Assembly (NCBI RefSeq): GCF_003097615.1
Contig: NZ_QCZG01000017.1
Coordinates: 1 to 64,000, forward strand
From: Pueribacillus theae
GTDB taxonomy: Bacteria; Bacillota; Bacilli; Bacillales; UBA6769
Direction: 5' to 3'
DNA: 64,000 bases
The position numbers were made by a program, and so were the translations under genes. The notes below the pieces were generated by a model that was not told the DNA's origin, did no database searches, and was given only the letters and a program-made list of their open reading frames with translations. Of the stretch, positions 26,223 to 36,358 are shown one piece after another. The stretch's first letter is position 1, and each line of letters begins with the position of its first letter.

Positions 26223-27017
26223 TTATCGCCCTTTAAATATAGGTTTTCTCTTTTCTGCAAAGGCTTTTATGCCCTCTTTTACGTCTTCTGTTCCGAAGCA
26301 TACTCTTATTGAAGACAACTCTTGCTTTAATAATGTCTCAAGGTTGGAATCTTGGCTTGCTGCAAGGAGGCGTTTAGAGAAAGTCATCGCAATCGGCGGG
26401 CCTTCCGCAATTCCTTTTGCGAAATCCATCACACGCCCATGAAATTCTTCATCAGGATATACAGCATTCACAAGTCCGATTCGTTCTGCTTCCTCCGCAT
26501 AAACATCTCTTCCTGTTAAAATTAATTCATTCGCTTTTGTTGGCCCGATAAGCCGCGGCAAAAAGTAAGTCATGCCCGCATCAGGGTTTAATCCTCTCCG
26601 TATGTACCCTGCAGTTACCCGTGCAGATTCAGACATAAACCGAAAGTCACAGCCGAGCGTTAAGGCAAATCCTGCTCCTGCAGCAATACCATTAATTGCG
26701 GCAATAACAGGCTTGTCGTTATGGACGATTCCCAATGCGAGTCTCCCAACCCAGCCTAAATTATCAACCTTCATCGCCCGAGTCATCGTAGCTGGATCCC
26801 TTTTGGAAAACTCTGATAAATCGAGCCCAGATGAAAAGCCTTTCCCGCTTCCGGTGAGGATGATCACTCTTACCTCATCATCCTTTGAAGCGTCTTCAAT
26901 TGCCAGTTCAAGCTTGCTGCTTAGTTCATCATTAATGGCATTAAGCCTTTCAGGGCGATTCAGCTTAATTACTCTCACGCCATTTTCCGTCGTAATTTGA
27001 AGGACTCCCATCACCAT
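26223..27017 (-). CDS. Enoyl-CoA hydratase/isomerase family protein
   Basis: A 264-residue crotonase-fold enzyme. The oxyanion-hole motifs are GFSSGLDLSEF (about 60-70) and NGIAAGAGFALTLGCD (about 107-122), and the acid/base segment is GLNPDAGMTYFLPRLIG. This lacks one of the two Glu of classical hydratases (Asp at the second position), a pattern also seen in isomerase-like members such as PaaG. The reaction cannot be fixed. The start is uncertain by two codons (ATG GTG ATG). It lies upstream of the 3-hydroxyacyl-CoA dehydrogenase gene. Confidence 0.9.
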   Translation of the reverse strand: MVMGVLQITTENGVRVIKLNRPERLNAINDELSSKLELAIEDASKDDEVRVIILTGSGKGFSSGLDLSEFSKRDPATMTRAMKVDNLGWVGRLALGIVHNDKPVIAAINGIAAGAGFALTLGCDFRFMSESARVTAGYIRRGLNPDAGMTYFLPRLIGPTKANELILTGRDVYAEEAERIGLVNAVYPDEEFHGRVMDFAKGIAEGPPIAMTFSKRLLAASQDSNLETLLKQELSSIRVCFGTEDVKEGIKAFAEKRKPIFKGR

Positions 27018-27219
27018 ACCCCCATTTTTAATTAATCCTCATCTCTTTCATTATCCATGAATCAAAATTTTTGTACAATACTTTATTGCAACAAAAAAGA
27101 GTTACGTCTAAAAAACCATAAAGTACATTGATAAATTTTAAAAGCCAGATGATATTTGTTAAAAACCACTTTTCTGTCATTTTGGCAAATGAACCTGATT
27201 TTTTGTATGTAGTTTTGCT

Positions 27220-27266
27220 AAAAATAGAAAGGGCCGTCACAGAAAATCATTCCTGGACAGCCCTTT
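27220..27266 (-). terminator. Terminator of the RND exporter gene
   Basis: AAAGGGC (27228-27234) pairs with GCCCTTT (27260-27266); the minus-strand transcript runs into CTATTTTT. Confidence 0.7.
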
Positions 27267-27271
27267 GTTTC

Positions 27272-30200
27272 TTAGTTCTCCTCTATTTCCTTCCGGTTTT
27301 TCTTAAACATTTTTGATAGAATTTCATAAACAATCGGTACAATGAATAATGTTAACAAGGTTGAACTTGCTAAACCGCCAATGACCGTAATCGCAAGGTC
27401 TTTCGAAATTAATCCTCCGCCACCTTCAGCACCTGCAGCAAGCGGAATTAATGCGCCAATCGTTGCGATGGCTGTCATCAAAATGGGACGTAGACGGGTA
27501 GCACCCGCTTCTAAGATTGCATCGCGCATTCCCATACCTCCGCGTTCCATCCGGACAATTCGGTCTACCAGTACAATCGCATTTGTTACAATGATGCCAA
27601 TGAGCATTAATAAACCCATCATTACGGTAACGGAAATGGTTTCACCGGCGAGAAACAAGCCAACAAATGAACCAATGACCGCAAATGGCAATGAAAACAG
27701 AATCGAAAACGGCGCGACACCTTCACCAAATGTGACAACAAGAACAAAATAGACGATCGCAATCGCAGCAAGCATGGACATACCTAATTGTGTGAAGGTT
27801 TCCTCCATATCGGCAGCAACACCAGCAACATCAACGAAAACACCTTTTGGTAAATCTAACTTATCAATCGCTTGTTCTACTTCAGAAGTTGCTTTTGAAA
27901 TATCTTTATCGGTAATCGTTCCGGAAACCGTTGCATAATATTCGCCTTTACTGCGCGCTAACGTATTAAGCGTCGTACCTTTCTCAACAGTTACCAGCTC
28001 AGAAAGCGGCATTGTTGTATTTAATGCTGTTGGTACTTCCGTCTTTAACATGTCATCAATCGATTTTGGCTGTTCGGTTTGCTTTTGTTGAACAATGACA
28101 TCTATTGAGTCGCCGTCCTTTTCTATTGTTGTCAACACTTCTTTTGTTGTTTGCGGCTTTAACATTCCTACAATTTGACCTGCTGTTAAGCCATATTTTA
28201 ATAACTCATCTTGTTTGACGTTAAATGTATATTCAACATAAGCATCTTCCATATTGGAGGAAACATCCTCTAGTTGGCCATTTTCCTTCATAACATCTTC
28301 AACTTTTTTAACCGCTTCATTTAATTTATCTAAATCTTCACTATAGAAAGTGTAACTAATTTCATTCGATGAAAAGGACATCGAAGAAAAATCTTGGCTC
28401 TTCCATTCGCCTGATTGGTCGATAGTAAGAACATAATCTTCAATTTCCTTACGCACTTCAGGGAAATTCTTCATATCTGGATCAAAAATGACATACATAA
28501 GTGCCCCATTTGTGCCACCACCCATCATTAAGGCAGTAGGATCACCACTATCCGTTATCGAAACTTGAAGAATATCAATATCATCCCGTTTTAATAACTC
28601 CTGTTCGACTTCTTCCACATTTTCTAAAGTATCTTCATCTAGCTCACCTGTAGCAGGAGTATAAGTTAAATACATTACTTTTTCTTCTTCACTGCCTAAA
28701 AAACTAAAACCGATTAATGGAGTTAACATCAAACTTCCGACGAGTAAAGCAATCGTGAATAGCGAGGTTATTATCTTATGGTTTAATGTCCAGTTAAGAC
28801 CGCCTTTATACCAATTTGCTAGTTTCCCGACCCCTTTATGCCTGCTTTTTCCTTTTTCACCATACAATTTTTTTCTAAATAAAAAGTGTGAGAGTGCCGG
28901 AACAATCGTAATGGCAACAAGTAATGATGCGCCCAAGGCAAAAGTCATCGTTAATGCGAATGGAAGAAATAACTCTCCTACTAACCCACCGACAAAAATG
29001 AGTGGCGCAAAAACCGCTACTGTTACAATGGTAGATGAACAGATTGGCCGAAACATCTCGATCGTTGCTTCACGAATGAGCGCACGTCCGGATAATTTTT
29101 CGCCTTCCAGATGGAGACGTCGATAAATGTTCTCAACAACGACAATTGAGTCGTCAATGACTCGTCCAATAGCTACCGTAATTGCCCCTAAAGTCATAAT
29201 ATTTAGTGTGATATCCATCCAATGTAATAGCAACAGAGCCATTAAGATGGAAACAGGGATGGATATGATGGATATCATCGTAGATTTGAAATCACGCAAG
29301 AAAAGCAGAATGATTAAAATAGCGATCAAACCACCGAACAATGCTTTCTCAATCATTGTCGTGACGGAATCTTCGATCGGCTCCCCTTGGTCAAGGGACA
29401 CATCAATGACAAGGCCATCAATTTTTTTCTGCTCTTCTTTAATTAGCTTCTTCACACGGTTGACAACTTCTACCGTATTTGCTTCTTGCCCTTTCACAAC
29501 TTGAATGGCAATGGCATCTTTTCCATTTGTGCGGGAAACAGATTCAACTTTGCCAACCAGTTCAACTTTGGCGATATCTTTTAGCTTTACAAAAGGGGAT
29601 GGATTCGTTTCTGAAGGTGTGACAGGAATCAACATGTTTTCCAGCTCATCCAATGTCATAAATTTGCCATCAACTGCAACAGCTTGTTCCCCTTCTTCAA
29701 ACTCATAAAGCCCTAATGAAACCGCTAAATTACTAGCTTGAATGATTTCTTTCACGGATTCTTCTGTTAAGTCCAGTGCTGCCATCTTTTCTTTATCATA
29801 GACAAGATCTACTTCCTCAATGTGTTGCCCTGTAATCGTTGCTGAAGCAACACCATCGAGCTTTTCAATTTTTGGCAGTAAAATATCTTGGACTGTTGAC
29901 GTTAATTCTACAACATCCTCGGTTGTGCTACTTACGCTAAGAGCCACAACTGGCATCATATCCATGCTAATTGCCGAAACATCCGGCTCTTCTGTTCCTT
30001 CCGGTAAAGATACAGAATCTAATGCTGATTTCAGCTCTCGATTCGCTTCACCCATATCGATCCCATACTCATATTCCACTTGAATACTAGCAACATTAGA
30101 ATAAGAATTGGAATAAACAGCCTTCACATTTTTTAAATTTTCTATCGCTTTCTCTATAGGAATAGAGACATCTTCCATAACCTGTTCAGGAGTTGCACCA

Positions 30201-30358
30201 GGATAAACATCTGTCACCATTAAGTATGGTACTGAAATATCTGGAATCATCTCCGTCTTCATGCGCGTTCCTGAATACAAACCGGAAAAAACAATAATAA
30301 TGGTAAGTAACCAAACGGCTAACTTATTTTTTATTACAAAGTTAACTAAGCCCTTCAC
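27272..30358 (-). CDS. swrC: RND-family exporter, SwrC type
   Basis: A 1028-residue resistance-nodulation-division efflux pump of the Gram-positive SwrC/YerP type, which in Bacillus subtilis gives self-resistance to surfactin and is needed for swarming. It has twelve predicted helices in two repeats: helix 1 at about 12-30, helices 2-6 between about 340 and 480, helix 7 near 535 and the rest between about 855 and 1015. The proton-relay Asp pair lies in AIGRVIDDSIVVVENI, and the second repeat has IGIIVTNAIVLVDRIV. GTG start. Divergent from a TetR-family regulator whose operator sits in its promoter. Lipopeptides, detergents or antibiotics are possible substrates. Confidence 0.9.
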   Translation of the reverse strand: MKGLVNFVIKNKLAVWLLTIIIVFSGLYSGTRMKTEMIPDISVPYLMVTDVYPGATPEQVMEDVSIPIEKAIENLKNVKAVYSNSYSNVASIQVEYEYGIDMGEANRELKSALDSVSLPEGTEEPDVSAISMDMMPVVALSVSSTTEDVVELTSTVQDILLPKIEKLDGVASATITGQHIEEVDLVYDKEKMAALDLTEESVKEIIQASNLAVSLGLYEFEEGEQAVAVDGKFMTLDELENMLIPVTPSETNPSPFVKLKDIAKVELVGKVESVSRTNGKDAIAIQVVKGQEANTVEVVNRVKKLIKEEQKKIDGLVIDVSLDQGEPIEDSVTTMIEKALFGGLIAILIILLFLRDFKSTMISIISIPVSILMALLLLHWMDITLNIMTLGAITVAIGRVIDDSIVVVENIYRRLHLEGEKLSGRALIREATIEMFRPICSSTIVTVAVFAPLIFVGGLVGELFLPFALTMTFALGASLLVAITIVPALSHFLFRKKLYGEKGKSRHKGVGKLANWYKGGLNWTLNHKIITSLFTIALLVGSLMLTPLIGFSFLGSEEEKVMYLTYTPATGELDEDTLENVEEVEQELLKRDDIDILQVSITDSGDPTALMMGGGTNGALMYVIFDPDMKNFPEVRKEIEDYVLTIDQSGEWKSQDFSSMSFSSNEISYTFYSEDLDKLNEAVKKVEDVMKENGQLEDVSSNMEDAYVEYTFNVKQDELLKYGLTAGQIVGMLKPQTTKEVLTTIEKDGDSIDVIVQQKQTEQPKSIDDMLKTEVPTALNTTMPLSELVTVEKGTTLNTLARSKGEYYATVSGTITDKDISKATSEVEQAIDKLDLPKGVFVDVAGVAADMEETFTQLGMSMLAAIAIVYFVLVVTFGEGVAPFSILFSLPFAVIGSFVGLFLAGETISVTVMMGLLMLIGIIVTNAIVLVDRIVRMERGGMGMRDAILEAGATRLRPILMTAIATIGALIPLAAGAEGGGGLISKDLAITVIGGLASSTLLTLFIVPIVYEILSKMFKKNRKEIEEN

Positions 30359-30377
30359 CTTTACACCAGCCCTTAAA

Positions 30378-30430
30378 TTGATTTTTAAAACCCATTATCT
30401 TATAATAATGACTGAATGGTCAGCTGTCAA
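30378..30430. promoter_or_regulatory. Divergent promoters with shared TetR-type operator
   Basis: For the exporter (minus): TTGACA (30430-30425), 17 bases, TATTAT (30407-30402). For the regulator (plus): TTGATT (30378-30383), 17 bases, TATAAT (30401-30406). The inverted repeat TGACTGAATGGTCA (30409-30422) lies inside the exporter spacer and just past the regulator -10, so one bound repressor would block both. Confidence 0.78.
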
Positions 30431-30459
30431 TTAAAAGTTCATAAGGGAGAAGAATTACA

Positions 30460-31293
30460 ATGGTAAAAAAACAGTTGATTATGGAAAAGGCATTGGAACT
30501 TTTTGCAAACCAAGGCTTTAGGGCAACTTCTGTTCAACAGATCACTGAACATTGCGGGATTTCTAAAGGCGCCTTCTATCTATCTTTTAAATCGAAAGAT
30601 GAACTAATTTTAGCATTAATCGATCGTTTCATGATGAAAGCAATTGCCAACTTTGACCATATAGTCAAAAACACAAACAAAAATCAACTTTTATATGAAT
30701 TTTACCGGGCATCCTATAATAATTTTCATCAGCACGCTGATTTCGCCAAAATTTTCATTAAAGAGACACAAACTTTTAATGAAGAGCTTATTAGCAAAAT
30801 ACGTTACTATGACCAGTTATTAGAGAAGTGCATTTTAACGATGATTGAACGTTTGTATGGGAAAAACGTTAAAAAATCTAAGTTTGACTTGCTCTATTGC
30901 ATTAAAAGCTTTTTGAATATGTATGGGGAATTACTATTATTCAGCAATAACATCAAATTGGATATTGACTTACTCTCAAAATCACTTGTGGAAAAAACCA
31001 ATTTATTAGCAAAAAATATTACCATTCCATTTATTACAGAACAACAATTTCAATTGATGAAATATAAAAGTGGTCTTGAAGAAATAACGAAAGAGGACAT
31101 CATTGAAATGATTGAACAAAAAACGGAGGAAATCGAAGAATCGATCGAAAAGGAATCACTCATTCTTCTCAAACGAAACTTACACGACCCAAATTTGGCT
31201 CCTGCCATTGTAAAAGGCCTAATAGAAAACCTGCGCAATCATCCAGATTGCGAATGGATCGCTTATTTGCTGCGAAATTATTATCGCTTATAA
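30460..31293 (+). CDS. TetR/AcrR-family regulator
   Basis: A 277-residue repressor, longer than the usual 190-220. The N-terminal helix-turn-helix is typical: KALELFANQGFRATSVQQIT and HCGISKGAFYLSFKSKDEL. The rest is an all-helical ligand-binding domain; an extra C-terminal part has acidic helices (KEDIIEMIEQKTEEIEESIE) followed by LLKRNLHDPNLAPAIVKGLI. It is divergent from the SwrC-type exporter and most likely represses it and itself through the operator between them. ATG with AAGGGAGAAG upstream. Inducer unknown. Confidence 0.92.
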   Translation: MVKKQLIMEKALELFANQGFRATSVQQITEHCGISKGAFYLSFKSKDELILALIDRFMMKAIANFDHIVKNTNKNQLLYEFYRASYNNFHQHADFAKIFIKETQTFNEELISKIRYYDQLLEKCILTMIERLYGKNVKKSKFDLLYCIKSFLNMYGELLLFSNNIKLDIDLLSKSLVEKTNLLAKNITIPFITEQQFQLMKYKSGLEEITKEDIIEMIEQKTEEIEESIEKESLILLKRNLHDPNLAPAIVKGLIENLRNHPDCEWIAYLLRNYYRL

Positions 31294-31317
31294 GGGCAGG
31301 AGTCCGGGATTAAAATT

Positions 31318-31390
31318 CACAAAATGAGGTAGAGAAAAACGAACTGTTTATCTCTACCTCATTTGCTTTAGGGACTTTTAGACAAACCCC
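31318..31390 (+). repeat. IS-end-like relic with terminator hairpin (copy A)
   Basis: A hairpin (AAATGAGGTAGAGA pairing with TCTCTACCTCATTT) followed by TTTAGGGACTTTTAGACA and CCCC. It closely matches 53598-53670. The end GGGACTTTTTAGACAGCCCC resembles a terminal inverted repeat of an IS1182-like element; no transposase remains here. The hairpin would also terminate the tetR transcript. Confidence 0.6.
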
Positions 31391-31398
31391 ACTAAAAA

Positions 31399-32469
31399 TT
31401 ATTTTTTCATTTTAAACTCAAGAAATAAGTCATTGTAATGCCCGAGCATCTCAAGTCCAAGATTTTTATACACTTCAAGATGTTCACGCGTTTCTTCGTC
31501 TGGATAAAATCTTTCGTCCCCTGTTACTTCCGGATCCATCAAATCCATTGCCGCAACATTTGGTGTTGAATATCCGACGTAATCGGCGTTTTGGGCTGCG
31601 ATTTCAGCGTCAAGCATGAAATTGATAAACTCATGGGCGCCTTCAATATTTGTAGCGGTACGTGGGATGACCATGTTGTCAAACCATAGGTTCGAGCCTT
31701 CCTTCGGCACAATGTAATCAATGTCTTCATTTTCATCCATCATATCAGCCGCTTGGCCCGACCACGTAAGCGCTACCGCCGCTTCGTTATTCACCATAAG
31801 TTGCGTCACTTCATCTCCAACGATTGCCTTCACGTTCGGGCTAAGTTTTTCCAACTTTTTTGCCGCTTCGTGCAATTGATCCAAATCGGTTGAATTTAAT
31901 GAATAGCCAAGTGAATTCAATCCCATACCGATCGCTTCCCGTGCGCTGTCAACAAGAATAATTTGTTGGTTAAGGGATGGATCCCATAAATTGTCCCAGC
32001 TTTCGAACGTTTGCCCGTCAAGCAATTTCGGATTAAAAGCAACCCCAAGCGTTCCCCAAAAGTAAGGAATAGAATATTTATTTTCCGGATCAAAAGGCAA
32101 ATTGAGGAAATAAGGGGCGATATTTTTAATGTTTGGAATCTTGCTGTAGTCAATCGGCAATAGCAGATCTTTCTCCCCCATTATTTCAACCATATATTCT
32201 GATGGAACGGATATATCATAAGATGTTCCGCCTTGCTCGATTTTTGCCATCATCGCTTCGTTCGAGTCAAATGTTTCATAGATAACTTTAATGCCGGTTT
32301 CCTTTTCAAATTGTTTGAGCAAATCCGGATCAATGTATTCTCCCCAGTTGTAAACAGTAATCGAGCCTTTTCCTGATCCGATGTGCCCTTTGTTTAACTG
32401 TGCGTTAATGATTAGCAAAATAACTGAAACAGCTAGAATGGCAAGGCCCACGCGTAAAATGCCTTTCAT
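31399..32469 (-). CDS. potD: Spermidine/putrescine-binding protein PotD
   Basis: A 356-residue extracellular substrate-binding protein of the polyamine ABC importer. An N-terminal hydrophobic segment (about 6-24) acts as signal peptide or anchor; I see no lipobox Cys. Motifs of the PotD/PotF family are present: VYNWGEYIDPDLLKQFEKET, YDISVPSEYMVEIM, VALTWSGQA and FINFMLDAEIAAQNADYVGY. Its ATG overlaps the potC stop (ATGA). It is the last gene of the regulator-potABCD operon. Confidence 0.95.
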   Translation of the reverse strand: MKGILRVGLAILAVSVILLIINAQLNKGHIGSGKGSITVYNWGEYIDPDLLKQFEKETGIKVIYETFDSNEAMMAKIEQGGTSYDISVPSEYMVEIMGEKDLLLPIDYSKIPNIKNIAPYFLNLPFDPENKYSIPYFWGTLGVAFNPKLLDGQTFESWDNLWDPSLNQQIILVDSAREAIGMGLNSLGYSLNSTDLDQLHEAAKKLEKLSPNVKAIVGDEVTQLMVNNEAAVALTWSGQAADMMDENEDIDYIVPKEGSNLWFDNMVIPRTATNIEGAHEFINFMLDAEIAAQNADYVGYSTPNVAAMDLMDPEVTGDERFYPDEETREHLEVYKNLGLEMLGHYNDLFLEFKMKK

Positions 32470-33266
32470 TTTTTCACCCCCGAAAGAGGAGTTTTCGCTT
32501 TGCTGCTTATAAAGTAATAGCCAACAACGAGCAGAACTGTTACGAGGAAGATAAGGCCTGATAAAGCATTAATCGTTAACGTGATGCCCGTACGCGCCAT
32601 TGAATATATTTCGACGGATAAAGTAGAGAATCCATTGCCGGTAACAAAAAATGTCACAGCAAAGTCATCAAGTGAATATGTCAACGCAAGAAAGAACCCC
32701 GCAAAGATGCCTGGTTTAATAAACGGAATAATCACCCGAGTAAGAACATCCCGCTTCGTCGCTCCCAAATCGAGTGCCGCATCGATTAATGTCGGGCTCA
32801 TTTCGTGAAGCTTAGGCAACAGCATAATGACAACAATCGGGATGCTAAAGGCAATATGTGCTACAAGCACGGATGCAAAGCCGAGCTTCACGCCAATCAT
32901 CGTAAAAAAGATAAGAAACGATGCTCCAATAATGACATCTGGACTGACGATTAAAACGTTGTTTAATGACAAGACTGCCTTTCGCATCTGCTTATTGCGC
33001 ATGAAATAGATGGCAAGCGCCCCAAAAATGCCGATCATTGTTGAGATAAGGGCTGATAACAACGCAATAACAACAGTGTTGGTTAAAATGATGATTAAAC
33101 GCTTATCTTCGAACACAGCTGCATAATGCTCAAGCGTGAATGATTCGAAATTTGACATCCCGCTGCCTGAGTTAAATGAGTAGTAAATCAAATAAAAGAT
33201 CGGGGCATACAGCACAATAAACACAAGAACCAAGTAGAGCTTAGGAAACTTATTTAATTTTTCCAT
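32466..33266 (-). CDS. potC: Polyamine ABC transporter permease PotC
   Basis: A 266-residue membrane permease with six helices. The EAA loop contacting the ATPase is LIDAALDLGATKRDVLTRVIIP. The start overlaps the end of potB by 17 bases, and the end overlaps potD by 4 bases, so translation is coupled. With PotB it forms the channel of the spermidine/putrescine importer. Confidence 0.95.
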   Translation of the reverse strand: MEKLNKFPKLYLVLVFIVLYAPIFYLIYYSFNSGSGMSNFESFTLEHYAAVFEDKRLIIILTNTVVIALLSALISTMIGIFGALAIYFMRNKQMRKAVLSLNNVLIVSPDVIIGASFLIFFTMIGVKLGFASVLVAHIAFSIPIVVIMLLPKLHEMSPTLIDAALDLGATKRDVLTRVIIPFIKPGIFAGFFLALTYSLDDFAVTFFVTGNGFSTLSVEIYSMARTGITLTINALSGLIFLVTVLLVVGYYFISSKAKTPLSGVKK

Positions 33267-34071
33267 TGTGTACCGCTCCCTTCTCGTTCCTTGTGATTGC
33301 CATAATGAGAAACATAGCCAATGTCAAGAAAACAGCCAGTGTCGAGCCCATGCCCCAATTCTGGGTTACGAGAAAATGCTGTTCGATTGCCGTTCCGAGC
33401 GTGATGACTTTGTTTCCTGCGATAAGGCGGGTAATCATAAACAAAGACAGAGCCGGGATAAAAACGACTTGCACACCTGATTTTACTCCATTCATCGTCA
33501 TTGGCCATATGACTCTACGGAATGTTGTCCACGAATTTGCACCGAGATCGCGCGATGCATCGAGCAATACAGGATTCAATTTATCGAGCGAATTAAAAAT
33601 AGGCAAAATCATGAACGGAATAAAAATATAGACGGAAACAAAAATAAAGCTAAAATCGGTAAACAATATTTGTTTTTCACTTATTCCAAACAACCCAAAC
33701 AACGCATTGATCGGCCCATACAGCCCAAAAATCCCAATGAAAGCGTACGTTTTTAATAATAGATTGATCCAAGATGGGATGATAATTAACAATAGCCAGA
33801 GCTGCTTATTCTTTGTTTTTGTCAAAAAATAGGCAGTGGGATAGGCGACAAGCAATGAAAACAACGTAATCAGAAATGCATACCAAAATGAACTCACTGC
33901 CAGCTTTAAATAAACAGGCGAGAAAAAATTTTTATAATTGACGAACGTGAAATCTCCCGAAATGTCAAAGAAAGAATAATAAACGACAAGAGCAATGGGA
34001 GCAATGACAAAAAGCAAAATCCAGATGAAATACGGAACGGAATAAAGAAAACGAATCGGTTTATTGTTCAT
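33250..34071 (-). CDS. potB: Polyamine ABC transporter permease PotB
   Basis: A 273-residue permease with six helices and the EAA loop [23 protein letters not shown] start it at ATG 34071 ([17 protein letters not shown]), which overlaps the end of potA by 11 bases; the frame stays open further upstream only because it lies inside potA. Partner of PotC. Confidence 0.94.
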   Translation of the reverse strand: MNNKPIRFLYSVPYFIWILLFVIAPIALVVYYSFFDISGDFTFVNYKNFFSPVYLKLAVSSFWYAFLITLFSLLVAYPTAYFLTKTKNKQLWLLLIIIPSWINLLLKTYAFIGIFGLYGPINALFGLFGISEKQILFTDFSFIFVSVYIFIPFMILPIFNSLDKLNPVLLDASRDLGANSWTTFRRVIWPMTMNGVKSGVQVVFIPALSLFMITRLIAGNKVITLGTAIEQHFLVTQNWGMGSTLAVFLTLAMFLIMAITRNEKGAVHNGKIK

Positions 34072-35167
34072 TGTTCCATACCCCATAGGCTTCCAATCTG
34101 GCGTCAAACTCTTCTTCGGTCTCGTTTAGCCGCATAATATGGATCTCTTCAGGACCGAAATCAAGCCCAACTTGTTCGCCGACTTGCGCCTTTTTCGTTG
34201 AATGGACAAGCCATTCATTCCCATCTTTGTCATAGGTCGACAATTCGTAGTGCACACCGCGGAACAATTGTGTATCAACCGTAACAGTCAATTTCCCTTT
34301 ATCCACCGTCGTGAGTTCCAAATCCTCGGGCCGGATGACAACATCGACTTTCTCATTTAGGTGAAATCCCCCGTCAACACATTCAAATGTTTTGCCAGCA
34401 AATTCAACAAGGTAGTCTTTGATCATCGTACCTGAAACAATATTTGACTCGCCAATAAAATCAGCGACAAAACGGTTAATCGGCTCATCATAAATATCGA
34501 TTGGCGTGCCAGATTGCTGAATGATTCCTTCGTTCATCACGAAAATTTCATCTGACATGGCAAGTGCCTCTTCTTGATCATGCGTAACAAAAATAAAGGT
34601 TTTTCCAAGGCGCTGCTGCAATTCTCGAAGCTCATATTGCATTTCAGTCCGCAATTTTAAGTCAAGGGCTGAAAGAGGCTCATCAAGCAAAATAACTTCA
34701 GGATCGTTAACGATTGCGCGAGCAATTGCCACGCGTTGCCGCTGTCCCCCTGACATTTCCGAAATCTCGCGCTGTTCATATCCTTTAAGATTGACGAATT
34801 TCAAAGCTTCCTCTATCCGGCGATTCATTTCGTCTGTCTTTACTTTTTTAATTCGAAGGCCAAATGCAATATTTTCGTAAACATTTAAGTGCGGAAAAAG
34901 GGCATAATCTTGAAAAACAGTGTTTACTTGCCGCTCATTTGCAGGTACATGATTGATTTCTTTCCCATTGAAATAAATCGTTCCTTCAGTCGGTGCAATA
35001 AATCCGGCAATCAAGCGAAGAATGGTTGTTTTTCCGCATCCTGACGGTCCAAGCAGTGTATAAAATTTTCCTTTTTCAATTTCAAAGCTGACATTTTTCA
35101 AAACAGGCTCATCGTCGCCATAATGTTTTGTCACGTTGTCAAAACGAATGATTGTCTTTTCCGACAT
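34061..35167 (-). CDS. potA: Polyamine ABC transporter ATPase PotA
   Basis: A 368-residue ABC ATPase that powers polyamine import. Walker [17 protein letters not shown] (about 37-52), Q-loop [13 protein letters not shown], signature [16 protein letters not shown], Walker [13 protein letters not shown], switch His in [12 protein letters not shown]-terminal TOBE regulatory domain follows (about 240-360). It begins 14 bases after the regulator gene stop, so regulator and transporter are one operon. Confidence 0.96.
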   Translation of the reverse strand: MSEKTIIRFDNVTKHYGDDEPVLKNVSFEIEKGKFYTLLGPSGCGKTTILRLIAGFIAPTEGTIYFNGKEINHVPANERQVNTVFQDYALFPHLNVYENIAFGLRIKKVKTDEMNRRIEEALKFVNLKGYEQREISEMSGGQRQRVAIARAIVNDPEVILLDEPLSALDLKLRTEMQYELRELQQRLGKTFIFVTHDQEEALAMSDEIFVMNEGIIQQSGTPIDIYDEPINRFVADFIGESNIVSGTMIKDYLVEFAGKTFECVDGGFHLNEKVDVVIRPEDLELTTVDKGKLTVTVDTQLFRGVHYELSTYDKDGNEWLVHSTKKAQVGEQVGLDFGPEEIHIMRLNETEEEFDARLEAYGVWNNEQ

Positions 35168-35181
35168 GGCGCATGTCCTCC

Positions 35182-35724
35182 TTATAAATATGAATCCGTT
35201 GCAACGAGCAGGAGCTGTGAGACACCGTCATTGCCGTTCACAATTTGATGATCATCAGATGCATGAAAATAAATGGACTCCCCTGCTTTTGCAAAATAAT
35301 GATGTTTGCCAAGATGGACAGCGATGCGCCCTTTTAGTACATACGCAAACGTTTCAGACAAAGACGGTTCAAACCTTTTAAACTCCCCGTATTGCTGAAA
35401 AGTAAGCAAAATGGGCTCCATCTCATTTTCATTCGATTCCGGAACGAGCCATTCGATATGATAGCCTTTCTCTTCATCAACAAAACTTGTTCGATCGTCC
35501 TCTCCATACACGACCTTTTGTTCCCGCTCGCCATCATCAAAAAATTCTTTCGGGGGGCAGCCGAGAACTTCAAGGATGCTGAACAGCGTATCAATGGATG
35601 GTGAACTTAAATCGCGTTCAAGCTGGGAAATATACCCTTTGCTTAGATCAGTCCGTTCCCCCAACTCTTCTTGCGTTAACCCTTTTTTTAGCCTTAATCG
35701 TTTAATTTTTTTCCCAATATCCAT
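35182..35724 (-). CDS. XRE-cupin transcriptional regulator of the pot operon
   Basis: A 180-residue protein: N-terminal XRE helix-turn-helix ([20 protein letters not shown], then [21 protein letters not shown]) and a C-terminal cupin domain (about 105-178) with [20 protein letters not shown]. This PuuR-like layout is common for regulators that sense polyamines or amino acids in the cupin barrel. It is the first gene of the potABCD operon and probably controls it through the inverted repeat at 35766-35780. Confidence 0.92.
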   Translation of the reverse strand: MDIGKKIKRLRLKKGLTQEELGERTDLSKGYISQLERDLSSPSIDTLFSILEVLGCPPKEFFDDGEREQKVVYGEDDRTSFVDEEKGYHIEWLVPESNENEMEPILLTFQQYGEFKRFEPSLSETFAYVLKGRIAVHLGKHHYFAKAGESIYFHASDDHQIVNGNDGVSQLLLVATDSYL

Positions 35725-35765
35725 CGTAATTAGCCTCGCATAAGTTTAGGTAAAGCAAACTAATG

Positions 35766-35780
35766 GTAAATATTGTTTAC
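35766..35780. promoter_or_regulatory. Candidate operator of the pot operon
   Basis: Inverted repeat GTAAA-TATTG-TTTAC, 42 bases upstream of the regulator start, in an AT-rich leader with related TTTAC and GTAAA half-sites nearby. Likely autoregulatory site. Confidence 0.5.
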
Positions 35781-35901
35781 TATTACTTAACTTAAAGTTT
35801 ATTTTTACCCTTATTTATTATACATATTTATTGTTAAATGACAATCAATTTTTTTCACTTTGCTCGAAATTTTGACACATGTTTTTGGGACAGACAACTT
35901 T

Positions 35902-35945
35902 AAAACCCAGCTACCTTCAGATAAGAAGATTAGCTGGGTTTTCTT
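35902..35945 (-). terminator. Terminator after the toxin gene
   Basis: AAAACCCAGCTA (35902-35913) pairs with TAGCTGGGTTTT (35931-35942). The minus-strand transcript from the toxin gene would end here; T-rich flanks on both sides make it potentially bidirectional. Confidence 0.75.
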
Positions 35946-36028
35946 AATTAAACTCCTAGCGCCGATCCTTCTTTCAGGAAAGCGCCTATGTGTTTGTAAA
36001 ATTCAAAAACAAAATTAGACTTACACTA

Positions 36029-36358
36029 CTAAAATAAATTTCTACACATATGTAATACTCTTTCAAGATCATGATTATGCAGTACGCCTAAATGGCGTTT
36101 CAGTTCAGACCCATGTATAGAGATAATTTTTGATGTACGTGCTGTAGACGGCTTTAACAGTCCTGCCTCTTCCCAATATTCTAATACAACATCAAATTTA
36201 TTCCTTGGCTGCTGGCTAGTCACAGGAGCAATAATTACATCAACGTCTAATGCTAATTCATTGCCTACAATAATAACAGGGCGTTGTTTGGTTTGACGAG
36301 TTCCCTTAAAAACAACATCTGCCAACCAAACATCGCCCTGCTTCACCTTACTTATCAT
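36029..36358 (-). CDS. MazF/PemK-family toxin
   Basis: A 109-residue endoribonuclease-type toxin of the type II toxin-antitoxin class, which cleaves mRNA. It begins MISKVKQGDVWLADVVFKG and has KQRPVIIVGNE, the beta-strand VIIAPVTSQ and STARTSKIISIHGSEL, all typical of the PemK/MazF fold. The start at 36358 overlaps the antitoxin stop by 11 bases, the usual coupling. The longer open frame upstream lies within the antitoxin gene. Confidence 0.9.
   Translation of the reverse strand: MISKVKQGDVWLADVVFKGTRQTKQRPVIIVGNELALDVDVIIAPVTSQQPRNKFDVVLEYWEEAGLLKPSTARTSKIISIHGSELKRHLGVLHNHDLERVLHMCRNLF

Noticed and set aside
27342-30083. Long plus-strand open frames opposite the first RND exporter
   Set aside because: They are low-complexity Ser/Thr/Ile-rich antisense frames of the exporter gene, with no ribosome binding sites or family features.
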